64,000 nt of DNA from Crossaster papposus. Its lineage: Eukaryota; Echinodermata; Asteroidea; Velatida; Solasteridae. The notes under the pieces were generated by a model. That model worked only from the letters and a program-made list of their open reading frames with translations, was not told where the DNA came from and made no database searches. Below are positions 22,469 to 35,019 of the stretch, piece after piece; the stretch's first letter is position 1; each line of letters begins with the position of its first letter. The DNA lies in the NCBI GenBank assembly GCA_037893245.1, contig JBAIAA010000238.1, positions 496,001 to 560,000 on the forward strand. Direction: 5' to 3'. The translations under genes were made by a program, and so were the position numbers.

Positions 22469-25400
22469 ATGGCGTTCATGAAAACTGCTCTCCTGGTCTG
22501 CGTGACTGCGGTCCTGACGCTGTACCTACCGCAGCTATGGACCAAGTCTCGGCCCATCATCACAGCAGGAACGGTACAGCCAGGATTCGAACCAGTTGCC
22601 AAACTATTTAGGTAAGTTTTGTATTAAGCCTACATGAAACCCTTTACGGAGCTTCTGTTACGGCATACTATCGAGTTTAGGTTGCAAAGAAAGATATTAT
22701 TTTATTACCCCCAAAAATGTTGAAAGGATGAAATGAACAGAGCAATAATTGTATTTGTTCTGGTAACGAAACAAGGATCCCTCAAAAGCATCATCGTCAC
22801 TCTAGCTCATAAGCCTGAAGAAACCTGTTGAGAGAAGACAGTGAGAAGAAGGTACATTTTTAGAGGTGGGAGGCAAACCAGTGAAGAATGCCCTTAGAAA
22901 ACCCACGGAATCAGGCAGGAACTAAAAACCCAATCCACATTATTGAGGCCGAACCTGAGACATAGCGGTGGAAGGCAGGGGAGAAACCGCTACGCCAACC
23001 TGACTCCCCAATTTGTTTTTACTAATTTCTTTGTATACAGGTAGTACAGGCAATATACCAGATTAACACACACTAATTGCAACAGAAATCATTTCAATTG
23101 TTGTCGCCTCATAAATAATGTCCTCTATAACATAATTATGAAAAGTCTTACGAATTCTAAATGGTGAAAAGTATTGATAATATACGGAAATCGGTGATGC
23201 CACAAGTTCCCGTTGCCGCCCATGTTAAAACAAAAATGGATCCAGGCATAATGCATGTAGTGCAGAAGCCAGGGGTCATTTATATAATACTAGAGCAGGA
23301 GCCAGGGGTCATATTTTATTAATTTACCCGAAATGACCATGTGTTTGGTTATTGTTTTGTGGGAAAGCTTACATCTTGGGGTATTCGAATTGACTATATT
23401 GTAGTCTATTGCACCAAATGCTTTCCGAATGTAAGCTGATCATTAAAACGGGTTCATTTAAATATCCCAGGCGTAAACCTCTAAGAAAAAAACTACCAAA
23501 CACCAGTTCATTTATGTTTTAGATTCATTTAGGTTAAGTTAAAAGGGCTTTGAAGGGTTGTTACTATAGAGGATGCAGTTGCTAGGCAACAAACATCTAT
23601 ATCAACATTACCATACAGTCCTTGAGGTTGAATATCCTATTTTAATTACTCAGACATCTCTTCTCAACATATTGAGATGAACTTATTTGAAAGGAAATCA
23701 TTCTCAAACACGGCCCGTGTTTCTTTCACCTCCTTGTGTGACGTCACTTGTCTGGTCCTGTATCCACATTCATCATCAGGTAACATTAAGACTAGTCAAT
23801 TCGAATACCCCAAGGTGTAATCTTTCCCGAAACACCCATACCCATCAAACGGTGGTCATTTCCAGCAAATAAATGACCCCTGGCTCCCGCTCTAGTATTA
23901 AATATCTCGCCATGACATCACTAATATCCATTATAAAGTTGGATAAAAGTGGTACCGGCGTACGGAAAGGGTGGGTTTTCACGAGGCACGCGAACGATTG
24001 GCAAAGGATGCGAATGCTGAAAAATAGCAAAGTCCAACATTCGTATTTTAGGCTCCAAAAGTTCGCCAAACATGCGCGGGGGTTCGGAAGCGCCGTCAGG
24101 AGTCATTCGGAAAGAAGCGTTCACAGGAGTCGTTTTTAGTTCGGCGGAAATGCTCGCAAAATCTTTGTGAAATCCCAAACAGATTCCGACAGTTTGGAAA
24201 ATATCTCGTGCATGTCTCCGTCGGCATTCGCATCATTCGCGAATCGTTCGCGTGCCCCGTGAAAACCCACCCCAAGAATTAAATTCGAAACACATAGGAA
24301 AAATACTTTCCACCACTTCGACTTTTTATATGTTATAGAGGAGACCTTTCTGAGTTATAAACATTTGACACATTTTCCGTTGCAATTTTTCACAAACTGC
24401 CTGTACTAAGGGAACACTTTGAGAACAGAGTGGAATCCCCTATCGGTGGTTCTGCGTTCTCGGTGTACTACAAAGGGTCAAAGGTCGTGGACATCTGGGG
24501 AGGCTACGCAGACAGCGAGGCAGGGCGGCCCTGGAGGGAGGACACATTGACTATAGTCTTCTCCTCAACAAAAGGTACAAAACAAGTGATCCTCGGATCG
24601 CGAGTGTCGCCTTTTCCCACAGTCAATTTATATATGTTCTGAAAAAGTGTCACAATTTGTGTATTTTAAAACGATGACCTCTGAAATGACCCCTAGATGA
24701 CCTTTGACTTCTTTCAAGAGTTGTAGTGAACCTCCACCCAATTAGGATCACTCCATCCAAGGATCACATGAAAATCCATCAAATTTTGTAGACAATTTAT
24801 GTGAAGTATTTTTGAACATCGTCTCTAATATGACCCCTACATGACCTTTGAACTTAATTTTTCGATGAAGAATTGTCCTTTCATCCATGAAAGTTTGTAG
24901 AAGTTATACATTTTTTTCAACAAAACTAACCTGAAACCTCAACATACAAACGGTCATACGGAAACATTCATGCAGTCATACGGTGATTTTAGGATTGGTA
25001 AATGCCCCCAAAAATTCAGTTAGGCGACACAAAAATGTGTCCAGTTAATAAATCCTTTTTAAAAAGATGTTACAGCGCCAAAAATCGTCAAAGAATTACC
25101 ACCTTGCATTTGTATCACAAAAATTGATTTGAAAATGTGGAATTTTGAAAATGTGCAACTCGGCACGAGAGGGGGACAATCCTCATCCAAGAATACAAAC
25201 TAAGTTATTCAGCAAAAATAACATCTAAAATCTGTGTCAGCTGAGAACTATACGTGCTTTCGTTATCCAACTAGGCATGGCCGCCTTGTGCATGGCCATT
25301 CTGGTAGACAGGGGCCACCTGGACTACGACAAGACCGTGGCTTCCTATTGGCCAGAGTTTGCGCAGAATGGCAAGGAGAACGTCACCGTGCGCACGCTCC

Positions 25401-28400
25401 TAAACCACAAGGTAAGAAGACGGCCGAAAGTTACTTGACAATCTTGGTGTGATAAAATATGGTGTGATAGGGCAATCGCAGATTTGTCATTTGAAAACAT
25501 ATAGGTTTAGAATAACAAAATGGCTGCCATTGCTTGTTATCCTACCCATATTTGTCAAAGGTCAAATCTGCGATAGCCCTTTAGCCAAATATGTTTCTCA
25601 TGACGTATATACTCCGACTTTGTGCCAAATACATGTATCACCAAAGGCACAATTCCCCCAAATATTTCCCCTATATCTGCCCCACTAGATCGGCTGAAGA
25701 GAAGAGTTTAGAAGAAATTACAATAAGTTCGATATGGAGCGTTCCGTAATATGAAGGAATAACTTGGCCGAGAATGACGTCGCCAACCCACAGGCTGCAT
25801 GACACGTACATTTCTCTCGTGTATATTTTACACGTATGATTATCGTTTATTGAAAATGTTTGTACGGCAGGCTGGTCTATCTGAAATCAACGACGAAGAT
25901 ACCTTTGCTCTACTTGGGGACCAAGATGCTTTAGGAGAATTCTTGGCGCGGTACGCCCCCGAATGGGAGCCGGGCACGGATCAGAAATACCACGCGTTTT
26001 CGTTCGGTTTGTACGCCAGCCAGGTCTTGAGACGCGCCGACCCCAAGCACAGGACGCTGGGCCAGTTCTTCAAGGAAGAGATCGCTAAGCCATTCGGTAA
26101 ATTTCCATAATTGTATTCTTTTATATTTTGTAGTTTTAGCATATTTTTGCATGTGACCCATCTCTACTGGACACAAGGTGCAGAATATTGGTTACCCAAA
26201 GACCCCATTTCAATAGCTGAACATTTTGTCAAGATAAAAACATACTTGACAAAATATATCAGTCTTGCACTCCACATCACGCTGCATATGGAGACTTCTC
26301 TCGCGCAGTCTCGACGTGGTGTTCTATGTTGAGTGGTATCCTCGAGAGAGTGTCAGCGTCTGCATTGTTTGTTCCTGATGAACGATAGTTGATGTTGAAA
26401 TGGAAATCAGCTACTAGCCAGTTCAGCAACCCATCGTTGACCTGTGTGGCATTTAGACGATCCGTTGACATGCGTATAGGTCAGAGGGTTGTTTGTCGGT
26501 ATAGACAGTAAAGGGCGGAGAATAGTACAGATAGTGTCATAGTACATGTACATAGTACAGATTGCTGATCGCCCATTCTAACGCGAGGAACTCAAGGGAT
26601 GGACAAACGTCTTATGGACAGGCAGCTCCTTGTCGCGAAATTGGATTTCATTGGCAGGTAACTTATGTACCCAAGGTCTGTGTCATCATTGGCGAATGCT
26701 GCAGGTTCCTCACATGACCCTTTCTACTGTTGTGCTCAGATTGGGTGGGAAATGGCTCAGATCCACTTGTCTGCAGATGGTGCGACTGTTGTCACTGAGT
26801 TGATCTGGTGCTTTGGCTCAGGCTTTTCTCTTTACCCCGAGAAGGTGAATATATCTATGGAGTATACTGAATGGACTACCTCAATTATGCTGAGTGGACT
26901 CTTACTCTTAGAAGGCAGGGTGATGTCAAAGTTCTTCACATGATTCACTGCAGAACATGAAGAACCAGATACCATGCCCACACCTGACTCCTCAATTAGA
27001 AGACCCGGTGGCCACTGTTTCTTCACATATGGCTCAAACAGCGCTGACGTGGTGTCTCGCAGACCGGCAATGTCGCATAAAAAAAGACCGGCATCTAACT
27101 CCAACCTAACTTTGCTTAGTTGTGACAGTGTTTTACTTAGGTTCGAGGCCACTTCTTGCAGAACTACCCGCAGACCACGAATACAATGTTCTAGGCCACT
27201 ACAGGCCACGGCATTACCACAAAATAATGTTCATTTCCTGAGTACCTTATCTTCCCTTCATTTCGTTTGTATAGCCCAACACCAAGCTAGAGTGACCGTT
27301 AGCGTTTTTGTTATACGCATTCAAAAGGCATTTTGTTATATTTTATTCGACATTTGGGTTTCTCTGAAACTTGGTTTCTTATACAGGCATTGATTTCCAC
27401 ATCGGCTTCCCCTTGGAGTTGTACCACCGTTACGCACGTTTGTCCTGGGCAAACTCGTTCGAGTGGTTGAAAGAGGGAGTGAGAAATCCGCTAATGCGCC
27501 AATTTGTATTGAAGAAACTGATGGATGGCCAATTTGGGACGGACTTTAAGCCAATGGAGGTACAATCTAAAACTATCTTCTAAGTCAGAACTAACCTATT
27601 AACTGATATTTGTTTATATAAAATGAAATAACAAACGCATTTAAAGGCAGGTTTATTATATTCGAAAAGTAACCTACCGATCACCCAAAAGCTGACTTGG
27701 GCTAAAATATCGGGGCCTACTAAACAGCGTAGCATTCAGTGAGCTGAAACTCAACAGGTTAGGTTTGGAACATACTTCATGATCGTTTGAGTGGTATAAA
27801 CAAAACAAAAAATCTTATATACACGCCTCAGATTAAGATTATATGTAAAGCAATGCAAAAGTATCAATCAATTAACAACAAATCTCAGAAAATATTACAA
27901 AAAGGCACGATTTAATGTTTTCCTGATTGGTTCTTTGTTAACGATTCACATTAATTAAATGGTATTTTAAGACAGTAGGCAACCTAAGAAAGTCTCTCTT
28001 AACATTCAGTTTCAGGAATTTATGATTCCAGAAAAACTAGCGCTGGAACAGCCATCGGCCTACGGAGTGGGAACGGCCCGCGCTCTCGCTAAAGTCTACG
28101 GGATATTAGCGAATGGTGGGGCCACGTTGAAAGGTAAAAGGTTACTTTCCGAAAGCGCCATCAACATGGTTATGGACGTGGCACAAGCTGCGGATCCTGG
28201 TTCGTCGATGGCCGGAGTAGAGGTAGTTTTCAACGTAGGATTCATGGTTGAGGTAAGAAGTGTTCTATACTTGATAAAGGTAGGCCTACATGTAGTTACA
28301 CAAAATCGAATCCGAAAGAAAAAGGAGGAAAATAAAGTAGGATAACAAAACATTATTAGGTATTGGTAATTAGGTAATAGCTGTGGGTGTGATACAATAC

Positions 28401-28751
28401 TGTGCATGACCAACATGGGAATCAACCGCCAGGAATATAGAATGAAGTGGTCTTACAATAAAAAACTCACTCTTTTTGAGAATGAGCTTTTCATTCTTTT
28501 ACATTTTAGAGAGGGGTGGGGTGGGGGCGGCAGGCCTTCCCCTTTATATGTTGTCCTTTCCGTTACAGGAGGCACAACGGTTCGGCCACCCCGGCGCAGG
28601 GGGCCAGTACGGCTTTGCCGACCCTCAACACAAGATTGGGATCGGGTATGTGTCCAGCTTCTGTTCTACGGCTACCATTGGGTTTGACCCCCGCTTCACT
28701 CCACTGTTGGAGAAGACGTACGAGTGCATCGAGAAGCTAAAGGCAAAATAA
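22469..28751 (+). CDS. Beta-lactamase-domain serine hydrolase, 7 exons, 420 aa
   Basis: Exons: 22469-22611, 24411-24574, 25275-25411, 25871-26096, 27387-27559, 28016-28252, 28569-28751. All introns are GT-AG, and phases 2,1,0,1,0,0 keep one frame. The start is the first ATG, followed by a hydrophobic segment (TALLVCVTAVLTLYL), a signal peptide or membrane anchor. The product resembles the metazoan beta-lactamase-domain family (class C/esterase fold). It has SSTK (S99-K102) as the SxxK nucleophile, Y188-H-A as the YxN-like motif, and H367-P-G as the third motif. The substrate in animals is unclear; peptide or ester hydrolysis is the family expectation. Exon 5 (ending FKPME) joins exon 6 (EFMIPEKL) directly; related proteins often have extra residues here, so a small exon in 27560-28015 may be missed. 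Introns carry MITEs and a retroelement scrap. A broken copy of exons 6-7 lies at 19303-20030. Confidence 0.9.
23286..23899. mobile_element. MITE in intron 1 with AATACTAGAGCNGGAGCCAG ends
   Basis: 23286-23400 (AATACTAGAGCAGGAGCCAG, GGGGTCAT, then CTTGGGGTATTCGAATTGACTA) is repeated in inverse orientation at about 23790-23899. The TIRs are roughly 110 bp. There is no coding capacity, and it is removed by splicing of intron 1. Confidence 0.75.
23968..24273. mobile_element. Second MITE in intron 1
   Basis: The left end GGGTGGGTTTTCACG followed by GGCACGCGAACGATT is matched by the inverse AATCGTTCGCGTGCC then CGTGAAAACCCACCC at the right. Further inverted similarity (GGATGCGAATGCTGA / TCGGCATTCGCATC) lies inside. 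It is about 306 bp, non-coding, and ends about 140 bp before exon 2. Confidence 0.75.
25469..25580. mobile_element. Very short MITE in intron 3
   Basis: AGGGCAATCGCAGATTTG at the left and CAAATCTGCGATAGCCCT at the right form imperfect TIRs around about 75 bp. Total length is about 112 bp. It lies 58 bp after the exon 3 donor and cannot code. Confidence 0.65.
26330..26620 (-). pseudogene. Ty3/gypsy-type RNase H fragment in intron 4
   Basis: Minus-strand translation, across at least two frame changes, gives PSLEFLALEWAISNLY (about 26608-26560), PFTVYTD (about 26518) and then LNWLVADFHFNINYRSSG plus NADADTLSRIP (26437-26310). This is the usual order at the end of the Ty3/gypsy RT-RNase H region. 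It is heavily decayed and has no RT or integrase nearby. Confidence 0.75.
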
Positions 28752-29499
28752 ACGTCAACGATAGTTGCAAAAAGTGCAAACATTTTCTGCACTGTGTGAA
28801 TCTCTGAACAAAAGACGTCCACACAGTGCAAGTATTCGAACGACGTGCAGCGATATTCCAACATTCGACTGTATTTTGTTACGGTCAAATTGTAGTCGTA
28901 TTTTGTACGGTGAAATGTCTGTAAATTCTGATACTTTACATATTTTTCTGTCATTTTATAGATTTGTCACCGTAAAACTGGTTTTATCAGTAAAGTTCTA
29001 CAACTACGGTTTGACAAATACAAAATACCGTCGAAGGTTGGCATCTCGCTGCACGACTTTCGACCGAAAATTTGACGGATTTTTGTGTACATGCGTTATA
29101 GTTTTAAGCTGTAGGTTTTTTTCTTTTAATAATTTTTAGCTAGCCTTACATCAGCCCCTTTCGTTGAGATATTGTTACTTTAGAATTTATTCTGTAATAT
29201 TTTGCCAATTTTATATTTAAACAATCAATGTGTTAAATTTTAGCGGTTACGGAATTACAGCAAAAATATATCTCGTAATTTGTTAAGTATTTCAGATCTG
29301 CTATAGCGTTTTCGCAATCCAGCTGAAACCGGTCTTTTACTACTTTAATCACTACAACAAACGGCAAAATAAAGAGCAAAACTTCCGATGAAGATAAAAA
29401 GCAAAACTTCTCGAATTGCACTCTCGATTTGTACTTTTCCTTAGACATTTTTTTACAGTAACTGTTGTTTTAGCAAACACTCACATTGCTAAAAACTTG

Positions 29500-29605
29500 G
29501 AGAAAATTCCTATTGAACAGTTGAACTGGGAATTGGCGACTCGTAACTGGTTCAACTGGATTTGAACTGGTTTTAACGGGTACATAACTGGTTTTGAACT
29601 GGCGT
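29500..29605. repeat. GAACTGGTT word array
   Basis: AACTGG occurs six or seven times in about 100 bp (GTTGAACTGGG, GTAACTGGTTC, TTTGAACTGGTTTT, ATAACTGGTTTTG), all in one orientation. A MITE end lies just downstream at 29617. Confidence 0.65.
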
Positions 29606-30487
29606 TATCTTATTGTTTACCAAACGTGTACGATCCCTTTAATAGTTCAAATCGAAATCTGTTATCTCAAAATATTATTTTCTCGGCAGCATTCAGAGCT
29701 GAAACTTTGTCAGGGAAGTTGTCAAGTCCAAAGTTTAGATTTTGAGCACTTTTTTCTAAATGCACAACTGACAAAATATTAAACTAGCAATTAGAGCTTG
29801 CACCCTGAATTCACAAAACGGTGTATTATTGTTCTCTAACCACGATGAGTCATCACGATAGCTCATAGTCCGATCCAGTAGACCACCGCATGCACCCTCG
29901 AAACTTCGAATAATCACAGTGCATTTTAAAGTTCGACAAACTCTTCACTTCAGCATGCGGTTTACTGCACACTTATTGTCGATTTATGGTTGTTATGTAT
30001 AATTATGCCATCCTTTTTATCGCAGGGGCACGGGCACGGGCACGACACGTATGCACGAAACTGATTATGGTACATGTACATGCAATGCGCCTATCAAACT
30101 ATCACTTTTTTGTAATTAATGCACCTTTTGGTATTTGCAAACACCTAAATTTGCCCATCCAGTACACGAGAATTGAATACAGTGTACCAAGTTATTTGCG
30201 ACTTCACGTATAACAACTAAAAATGTTTATCAAGGCGTGCATAGGCCTATCCCAAAGTATAAACTTATAACAAATCAATCGCTTTTTAAACACAAATTAT
30301 GTGTAATTGTACGACATTGCGACAAATTATTATATCGATGTTTCTGTTCTTTAGCTCTCAATGCAGTATAGTTAATATTTCCGCATCATGGTGATCGGTA
30401 TCAATGACCTCCATATGATTCAAACATTTTGTGGGACGACAAGCGGTCACCAGCGCCTTTGGGTAGAGAAGTGGGTACCAGTACAGG

Positions 30488-30645
30488 CCCGTACGCAGGA
30501 TTTTTTATGGGGGGTGCAAATTTGTACTGATGGGACCAAAAATGGAACCAAACTTGTTGTTGTGCCAGTACCGTTATTTCTACATCAAAATACCATTATT
30601 TACCCCGGAAACTGTGGACCTTTTGGTAATTTAGGATTGTCCTCT
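30488..30645. mobile_element. GTACGCAGG-family element, single unit, right end missing
   Basis: Begins CAGGCCCGTACGCAGG and runs through GGTGCAAATTTGTACTGATG, TTATTTCTACATCAAAATACC and ATTTACCCCGGAAACTG to TTTTGGTAATTTAGG. The closing CCTGCGTACGGG is absent. Confidence 0.7.
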
Positions 30646-32878
30646 GTCCAACGGCATAAGGTTCATTATGCCATTGCCATGAATGACTGAACAAACAAGA
30701 CTTATAAGAGGTACAGAAATAAGCAGTGTGACAAGTTGGGATGATAACGTGAGAGATACGACACAAAAATGGCAGCTATGCATTAATTCAGGAATGGTGG
30801 TTATTATGGCCGTGCACATTTTGTCAGCTATAAGGGGCATTTCCAAGACATTGAGTACAAGTAACAATGGATTTAGCACCAAGTAACAATGGATTGTTAT
30901 TGTTAGTGCGCTGGTTTCTTTTGTTAAATGTACATGTAGATTTTCTCCCGAGGACTCACTATTGTTCCCTTCTTTTATTCCCTTTGTTTGGACTATCTTT
31001 TTTTCTTCCAACAGCTCCTATAAGATTTGTACACGAGATTTTCCCGAGGACTCGGTTCAGGTCCTTAGGGACATTGTTATCACTTTTCCCTCATTGTTCC
31101 AAGTCCTCAAACTGAATGGAAGACAAACTCATGCATGTGTATAGTGATATACGTTTGTGCCAATTAAGATTTATTTTCTTCATTTATCACATTTTTTGTT
31201 TTTCAACCTGTTTTATACATTCCTTTTTTTCATTTATTACTCCTGATGGAAAAGGCAGGTCGGGAGACTGGTGATGAAGTCTAGGATTGGTGTTTTACTC
31301 CTTTAAATTCGGGCGATTCACAATGCAGTGCGCCACCAAGCGTTCGACTCAAATGAGCCACTTTTAAACTTTGCGGTCGACTTCTTCCGTATATCATACT
31401 GTAGTGAAATATCTATTCTTCATTGTTTACGCGAGGTTTAACACAAACGAAAATGTATCCGGCAGCGTCGTTAATTAAAACCTTGTTATTTGCAGAAAGA
31501 AAAAAAAACTTTAATCGTGCGCGTCCAAAAAGAGGTAAAAACTGATGAGTTCATGCAAAATGAATACCGTTTTTGAAACCGATGCCGACCTTTTCCCATG
31601 ATGCACTGCGGGTATAGCAGGATTTGCGCCTCCAACGGCAGCTTCTAGGTATTGGGAATCGCTCGAATTACTGATTGTTCACAAATTACAATTATGAAAA
31701 AAGAATTAGGTCTGTGTGCTGCAGAGCCTTGGGAGTGGTGGCCGTGTAAACCATGTAATGGAAGCCGTGAAATAAGCCGTTCATGGTTCTATACAAGAAA
31801 ACCAAACTAATACAATAATAAGCATTGGGAACTACTTGTTGAAATATAATGTGACATGAGACCCACAGTCTGAGGAATAAAGAATGTTACCCACTAAATT
31901 AACCGACAAACTGAGCAATTGAATTAGGCAAGCTGTTATAAGCCCAAGATTACACTTAATTATCAAGCAATGATAATTAATAAGTTAAATGCAAGAGAAT
32001 AATCCCTAAAGATCAATAACACTGTACATGTACTAAATTTTAATATCTACACAAAGCCACACAAACAGTACACAGATAATTAGAAAAATTGGGTTCAACC
32101 TTGGAATTTAGTTTGATTACCTAAGTAATTGAGAGATTTTTTGGAATGATTTGAGGAACGTTAGTAAAACGAGAATTATGAGAGAATTATGAAATGTCTG
32201 CATACAATAACTATATATCAAGTAAAATGATAATTAAAACAATATAACAAAATCTGTTGTTTACATGTATAAAGAACAAGATGGCAAGCAAGTCAAAACA
32301 AACAAAATAACAAACTAACACCCCCAAAATTCAAAAGAACACCCGATACAATAGGCAAACAACCAAACAAACTAACTAGTGAACAGCATACACTGCAAAT
32401 TGTTGAATCCAAATACTGAGTGGCTTAGAGAAGTTCGGGAGGAACATTATCGCTAGGTAAATATCCGGGCCCCTCCATCCCACGAGGCGAAGCCAAATAC
32501 AATGGAAAAGTCCAGACTCCAGACCTCACAAAGCGACAACACTCCTCCCATCCAACTACATGTATTTCAAGTCACTCAGTATTTGTATTATATAGCTGAC
32601 ATACATATTCGCAATGTTTCGCTGTATGGTCAAAGTGCAGCATAATCGGGTCAAGTTGAAAGTTGAATATTATACAAATAATGGATGTTTATGAGCGCAA
32701 TGGGGAGAACGGCCCCACGAACCAAAAGATGGACAAAACGCTCCATTCAACGAGGTGAAGATCAATGCATCCTCGACGAAAGAAAATACTCTCACCACCG
32801 CACGATTGCAAAACATTCATTATTTGTTTTATATAATACCCCTGTCATTCGATTAGAGGATAAAACTAAATTCTAGAT

Positions 32879-33509
32879 AAAGTCAGGTTCATAATGTACA
32901 TATTGAAAGTTTCATTCACTTTTTTTTGTAGATTTGCTAAACTATACATTTTTTGAAAACGTTAGGATATACTCAACATGAAAACCAATGTTTACATTTG
33001 TTTTCAGGTATTTTTGAAAAAAAAATCGACCTTTAATGTGTCGTGACACATAAAAAGTGATTGGGTGTCACACTAAAGGTCAATTTTTTTCAATGCCCTA
33101 TATCTCTGGAAGTATAAGTCCGATTGGGTTCAAACTTGGTATGCAGGTATGGTGGGTTGTGGTATAGATATACGTTGAAGTGACATCATGATGACGTCAT
33201 CGTGTATTTTTTATGATTTTGTTTTATTTTTAGACCTTTAAGCCATATCTCATCAACAGAACATAATAAATTTAAAATTCTTTTTGTAATACGTTTATTG
33301 GGTCATAGATTATGCACACAATTGTGAAAAATGTGTGACGCCATCATGACGTCATCAATTAAAAAAGTCCAAGATGGCCGCCATAAAGAACCTGAAAACA
33401 AATGTAAACATTGGTTTCATGTTAAGTATATCCTAACGTTTTAAAAATTTGTATAGTTTAGCAAATCTACACAAAAAGTGAACGAAAATACATAAGAAAC
33501 CTGACTAAT
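32879..33509. mobile_element. MITE with AGTCAGGTT ends
   Basis: Long imperfect TIRs: AGTCAGGTTC, then TTCATTCACTTTT, GTAGATTTGCTAAACTATAC and TATACTCAACATGAAAACC at the left. The same words appear inverted at about 33390-33509. The centre resembles part of repeat X (TTGGTATGCAGGTATG, CATGATGACGTCATCGTG, AGCCATATCTCATCAACAGA). This suggests that repeat X is itself the interior of such elements. Confidence 0.75.
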
Positions 33510-34106
33510 AGGTCAGAATGCACATGAATGGAACCAACAATGCACGGTCATGACGTAGTAAAGCAATGGTTTGACTAATGAATGCCGCGTGACCTACACT
33601 TGGGTGTCATAAAATAAATCTCATTAACCATGGGCGAATGGGACTTTTGGGCGAATGGGACTTTTGAGCTACGACATGAATGGGAGTAACAGTTAATGCC
33701 ATGTAATGTGAGCCCCACCAACGAAATGACCGAAATCACCGAAATTTGCACGTCAGTAATACAACTGAGCATATACATGTACAATCAGAGAAAAGTTAAC
33801 CTAGTTCTTGGAAATAATCAGATAAACTTCTGAAAAATGAACTAAGAGAGTCAAGTATAACTGAGTCCCCGATGTGTGAAAGGAAGGTTGCTCCAAAAGC
33901 GGCGTACGAGTATCTGCGTGCGTGTTTGAAAAATAAATAGAAACATTTATAACACCCAAAATCCTGCCACCGCTCGCTCTGCAATGCTATCACAACTTTA
34001 GGTGTGCACTACCGGTATACCTTGCCGAAAAAAAACACTATGAACATTGCTCCTTTCGAAGTTGATACCGGTGGCCCAATTTTTGGACGAAGGTCTCTGC
34101 TTCTAT
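33510..34106. other. No gene or repeat recognised
   Basis: Single-copy-looking sequence. A short local duplication GGCGAATGGGACTTTTG occurs twice at 33634-33666. Nothing else stands out. Confidence 0.4.
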
Positions 34107-34424
34107 TTATTTTATAAAATTATTATACAACAAAATTGAGGCGAGTGCGGCGCCGCCGATAGGCATGCCGACTGCCAGTCCAGCCGTGCCGACTGCCAGT
34201 CCAGCCGTGCCGACTGCCAGTCCAGCCGCGCCGCCGACTGCCACTCCAGCCGCAAAGACAGTATCAAACCTGGCAGGCACCTGTAATCTCCCTGTGCATT
34301 CGACACCTTGAAGTGCAACAGAAACTTCAACATCTACTTTTTCTCCCATATTGCCCGAAAACTTCCTGCGAATAAGCCAAAATATAGGCAAATCAATCCC
34401 ATCCACACTATATTCAACAGGCAT
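34107..34424 (-). CDS. Hypothetical 105-aa protein with Gly/Ala heptad repeat
   Basis: The frame starts MPVEYSVDGIDLPIFWLIRR, continues with GEKVDVEVSVALQGVECTG and ends in a hydrophobic Gly/Ala tail. The tail has three near-exact 21-bp repeats encoding TAGLAVG/GAAGLAVG, then MPIGGAALASILLYNNFIK. The GxxxG-like spacing could make a membrane hairpin. The rest reads like real protein, but no family is recognised and no splice partners were found. The repeat could equally be a minisatellite in non-coding DNA. Confidence 0.3.
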   Translation of the reverse strand: MPVEYSVDGIDLPIFWLIRRKFSGNMGEKVDVEVSVALQGVECTGRLQVPARFDTVFAAGVAVGGAAGLAVGTAGLAVGTAGLAVGMPIGGAALASILLYNNFIK

Positions 34425-34507
34425 TTTACTGACCGATGATCAGCAGTTACACGTTACACAGAGGTGTACGTTACAAATCCAGTGCAATCAAAGTCATCAT
34501 GTACTGC

Positions 34508-35019
34508 ATAATGGGCCGTATGAATAAAAACTAGCATTTGCTTTTACTACAAATTTTCAAGCTTTTACTAGTATCTGTATGAATAAAAATGAAGCAAAAG
34601 GTTTTACTGGAAAGTATTTGCTAAAAACTAGAAAGTATTTGCTCTATTTGGTATGAATAAAAATGAGTAAATGCTTCAGATTTGCAGTATTTACTCAGAT
34701 TTGCAGTAATTTTTCAAGGTTGGGTCGGGGCTACATTGAAAAAAGAGAAGCAAATACTAATATGAAAAATAGGATCTTTCGTATATGTGGTTAGGCAGGA
34801 AAAGGTATGAGCATGGAAGATGGACTGTCTAGGATTAAAATACATGCAGTTGTACTAAATTTGGGGAAGGAAATGAGACGTAAATGGCCGATAATTTCTT
34901 GCAATATTATATACGAATTGAAGCATTTGCTTTTACTTAATGCTTTTACTTTGAAGTAAATACTTTTACTTTTTGCTTGTACTTCATAGCATTTGCTAGT
35001 TTTTATTCATACGACCCAA
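34508..35019. mobile_element. Compact TIR element of the AGTAAATGC word family
   Basis: Starts TGGGCCGTATGAATAAAAAC and ends GTTTTTATTCATACGACCCA, near-perfect inverted ends, with AGCATTTGCTTTTACT words subterminally at both ends. The centre holds GGTTGGGTCGGGGCTAC and AAGCAAATACTAATATG. It is followed by the same ATATATCGGAATTTAGT flank as the complex ending at 4441, so the two share a locus of origin or a host repeat. Confidence 0.8.

Larger units (their letters stand above)
28752..32878. other. Intergenic stretch after the host gene
   Basis: 28752-28840 is 3' flank shared with the pseudogene. The rest is AT-rich, with an AACTGG word array (29500-29605), a GTACGCAGG-family copy (30488-30645), and a lone ACCAAACGTGTACGATCCCT end at 29617 (compare 43070-43099). 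No credible gene is seen in 30650-32878; the open frames have no recognisable domains. Confidence 0.45.

Noticed and set aside
26832..27209. 125-residue minus-strand frame in intron 4
   Set aside because: Protein-like in places but no recognised family, and not continuous with the RNase H scrap downstream. Left unannotated.
30631..31011. 126-residue minus-strand frame
   Set aside because: No recognisable domain. Hydrophobic composition from AT-rich DNA; no splice partners.
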